The notes below the pieces were generated by a model, which saw only the letters and a program-made list of their open reading frames with translations, searched no databases and was not told the origin of the DNA. Made by a program: the position numbers and the translations under genes. DNA of 64,000 nt from Paraburkholderia ultramafica (lineage in GTDB: Bacteria > Pseudomonadota > Gammaproteobacteria > Burkholderiales > Burkholderiaceae). The stretch's first letter is position 1, and each line of letters opens with the position of its first letter. Below, in pieces: positions 63,316-64,000 of this stretch. Location of the stretch: assembly GCF_902859915.1 (NCBI RefSeq), contig NZ_CADIKK010000019.1:62001-126000 (forward strand). The letters run 5' to 3'.

Positions 63316-64000
63316 ATGTCCGATCTCGACTCCACGACGCTCGAAGCACTCCGTCATGTCAGCACCGCCACCCTGACCACGCAGTTGTTCAAGCGCGGCT
63401 TGCGCAATACGTTCATGCAGGGTGTCGCGCCACTCGCTGCGCACAGCGGCGCGAATCTGGTCGGACCGGCGTTCACGCTGCGCAACATCCCGTCGCGCGA
63501 GGACATCGACGTGCTCGAACTGTTTGCGGATCCCGAGTACGCGCAGCGCAAATGCGTCGAAACGATCCCGGCCGGGCATGTGCTCGTGCAGGATTGCCGC
63601 GGCGAGCGCGGCAGCGCGTCGTTTGGTTCGATTCTTTCGCAACGCTTGCAGGTGCGCGGCGTGGCGGGCATGGTGTCCGACGGACCGGTGCGCGACAGCA
63701 CGACGATCGCCGCGCTCGGCATGCCGGTGTTCTGCGCGGGCGCGAGCGCGCCGCCCAATCTGATTCGCCACCACGCGGTGGATATCAATGTGCCGATCGG
63801 CTGCGGCGGCGTCGCCGTGTTTCCTGGCGACGTGATCGTCGGTGACGCGGACGGTGTGGTGGTGATTCCGCTCAACATGGCCGCCGAGGTCGCGCAAGCC
63901 GCCGCCGGGCAGGAACAACTGGAAACGTTTCTGACCGGGCGGATTCGCGAAGGCGCCGCGTTGCCCGGCACCTATCCGCCGAACGAAACGACAAAGGCGG
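63316..64000 (+). CDS. RraA-family protein, 3' end missing
   Basis: Starts MSDLDSTTLEALRHVSTATL; the frame runs off the window after 228 codons. RraA/HMG-aldolase-like fold: GPAFTLRNIPSREDIDVLEL, LVQDCRGERGSASFGSILSQ, RGVAGMVSDGPVRDSTTIAA, GDVIVGDADGVVVIPLNMAA. Glycine-rich and Asp residues of the metal site are kept. Members act as RNase E regulators or as 4-hydroxy-4-methyl-2-oxoglutarate aldolases; this subgroup is undecided. Codons such as ACG ATC and GTG ATC occur here. Confidence 0.9.
   Translation, partial: MSDLDSTTLEALRHVSTATLTTQLFKRGLRNTFMQGVAPLAAHSGANLVGPAFTLRNIPSREDIDVLELFADPEYAQRKCVETIPAGHVLVQDCRGERGSASFGSILSQRLQVRGVAGMVSDGPVRDSTTIAALGMPVFCAGASAPPNLIRHHAVDINVPIGCGGVAVFPGDVIVGDADGVVVIPLNMAAEVAQAAAGQEQLETFLTGRIREGAALPGTYPPNETTKA

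Overview
The window appears to be the right-hand part of a large genomic island in a Burkholderiaceae chromosome, most likely Paraburkholderia or Burkholderia, plus about 3.8 kb of flanking core genome. Supporting signs are the high-GC beta-proteobacterial coding style, polyhydroxybutyrate genes (acetoacetyl-CoA reductase, two phasins), a BPSL0761-type small protein, and a core flank with glutathione S-transferase, Zur-type regulator, response regulator and RraA-like protein.

Layout. 1-3009: truncated large serine recombinase followed by two overlapping ParB/RepB-like genes, the mobility and maintenance end of the element. 3-31 kb: many small stress, envelope and regulatory genes: lipoproteins, cold-shock protein, phbB, phasins, an Hfq paralogue, DUF2442, PRC-barrel, YeaQ and DUF883 proteins, and a ligD-ku-merR/TPR operon for non-homologous end joining. 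These are mixed with gene debris: dnaE2 tail, a phoU/TPR chimera, and receiver-domain, GGDEF and SWIM fragments. 31-41 kb: more stress genes and decayed copies, a ParB-like nuclease, DUF421, a second PRC-barrel protein, a dead Phd-type antitoxin, a cREC-domain gene with an unknown partner, and a 4 x 22-bp tandem repeat. 42-49 kb: complete type I restriction-modification operon hsdM-hsdS-hsdR. 49-54 kb: H-NS with two DNA-binding motifs, divergent HU with a Lys/Ala/Pro tail, DsbG-like protein. 54-60 kb: small unknowns, KptA, a tandem paralogue pair and an XRE regulator with a repeat operator. About 60.2 kb: the island ends inside a NERD-domain gene whose 3' part is missing. 60.7-64 kb: core genes.

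The most striking signal is not a gene. Reading the whole window, I found no GATC between 1 and 60,256, although roughly 200 would be expected from base composition. GATC first appears at 60,257, about 60 bp inside the core flank, and I count 25 sites in the last 3.7 kb. The absence covers coding and non-coding DNA, intact genes and pseudogenes, and genes of evidently different origin. It is achieved synonymously: Ile after a codon ending in G is ATT in the island but ATC in the core. The tract ends almost exactly at the inferred insertion junction, so this is a property of the element and not of the host.

Working together, the island carries its own nucleoid and RNA chaperones (H-NS, HU, Hfq, Csp), DNA repair (Ku/LigD), PHB and envelope stress functions, and defence (type I RM, possibly KptA and cREC loci). 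Many genes occur in pairs with one copy decayed, which suggests repeated duplication and accretion. No tRNA, rRNA, CRISPR array, Dam-like methylase or intact insertion sequence was recognised.
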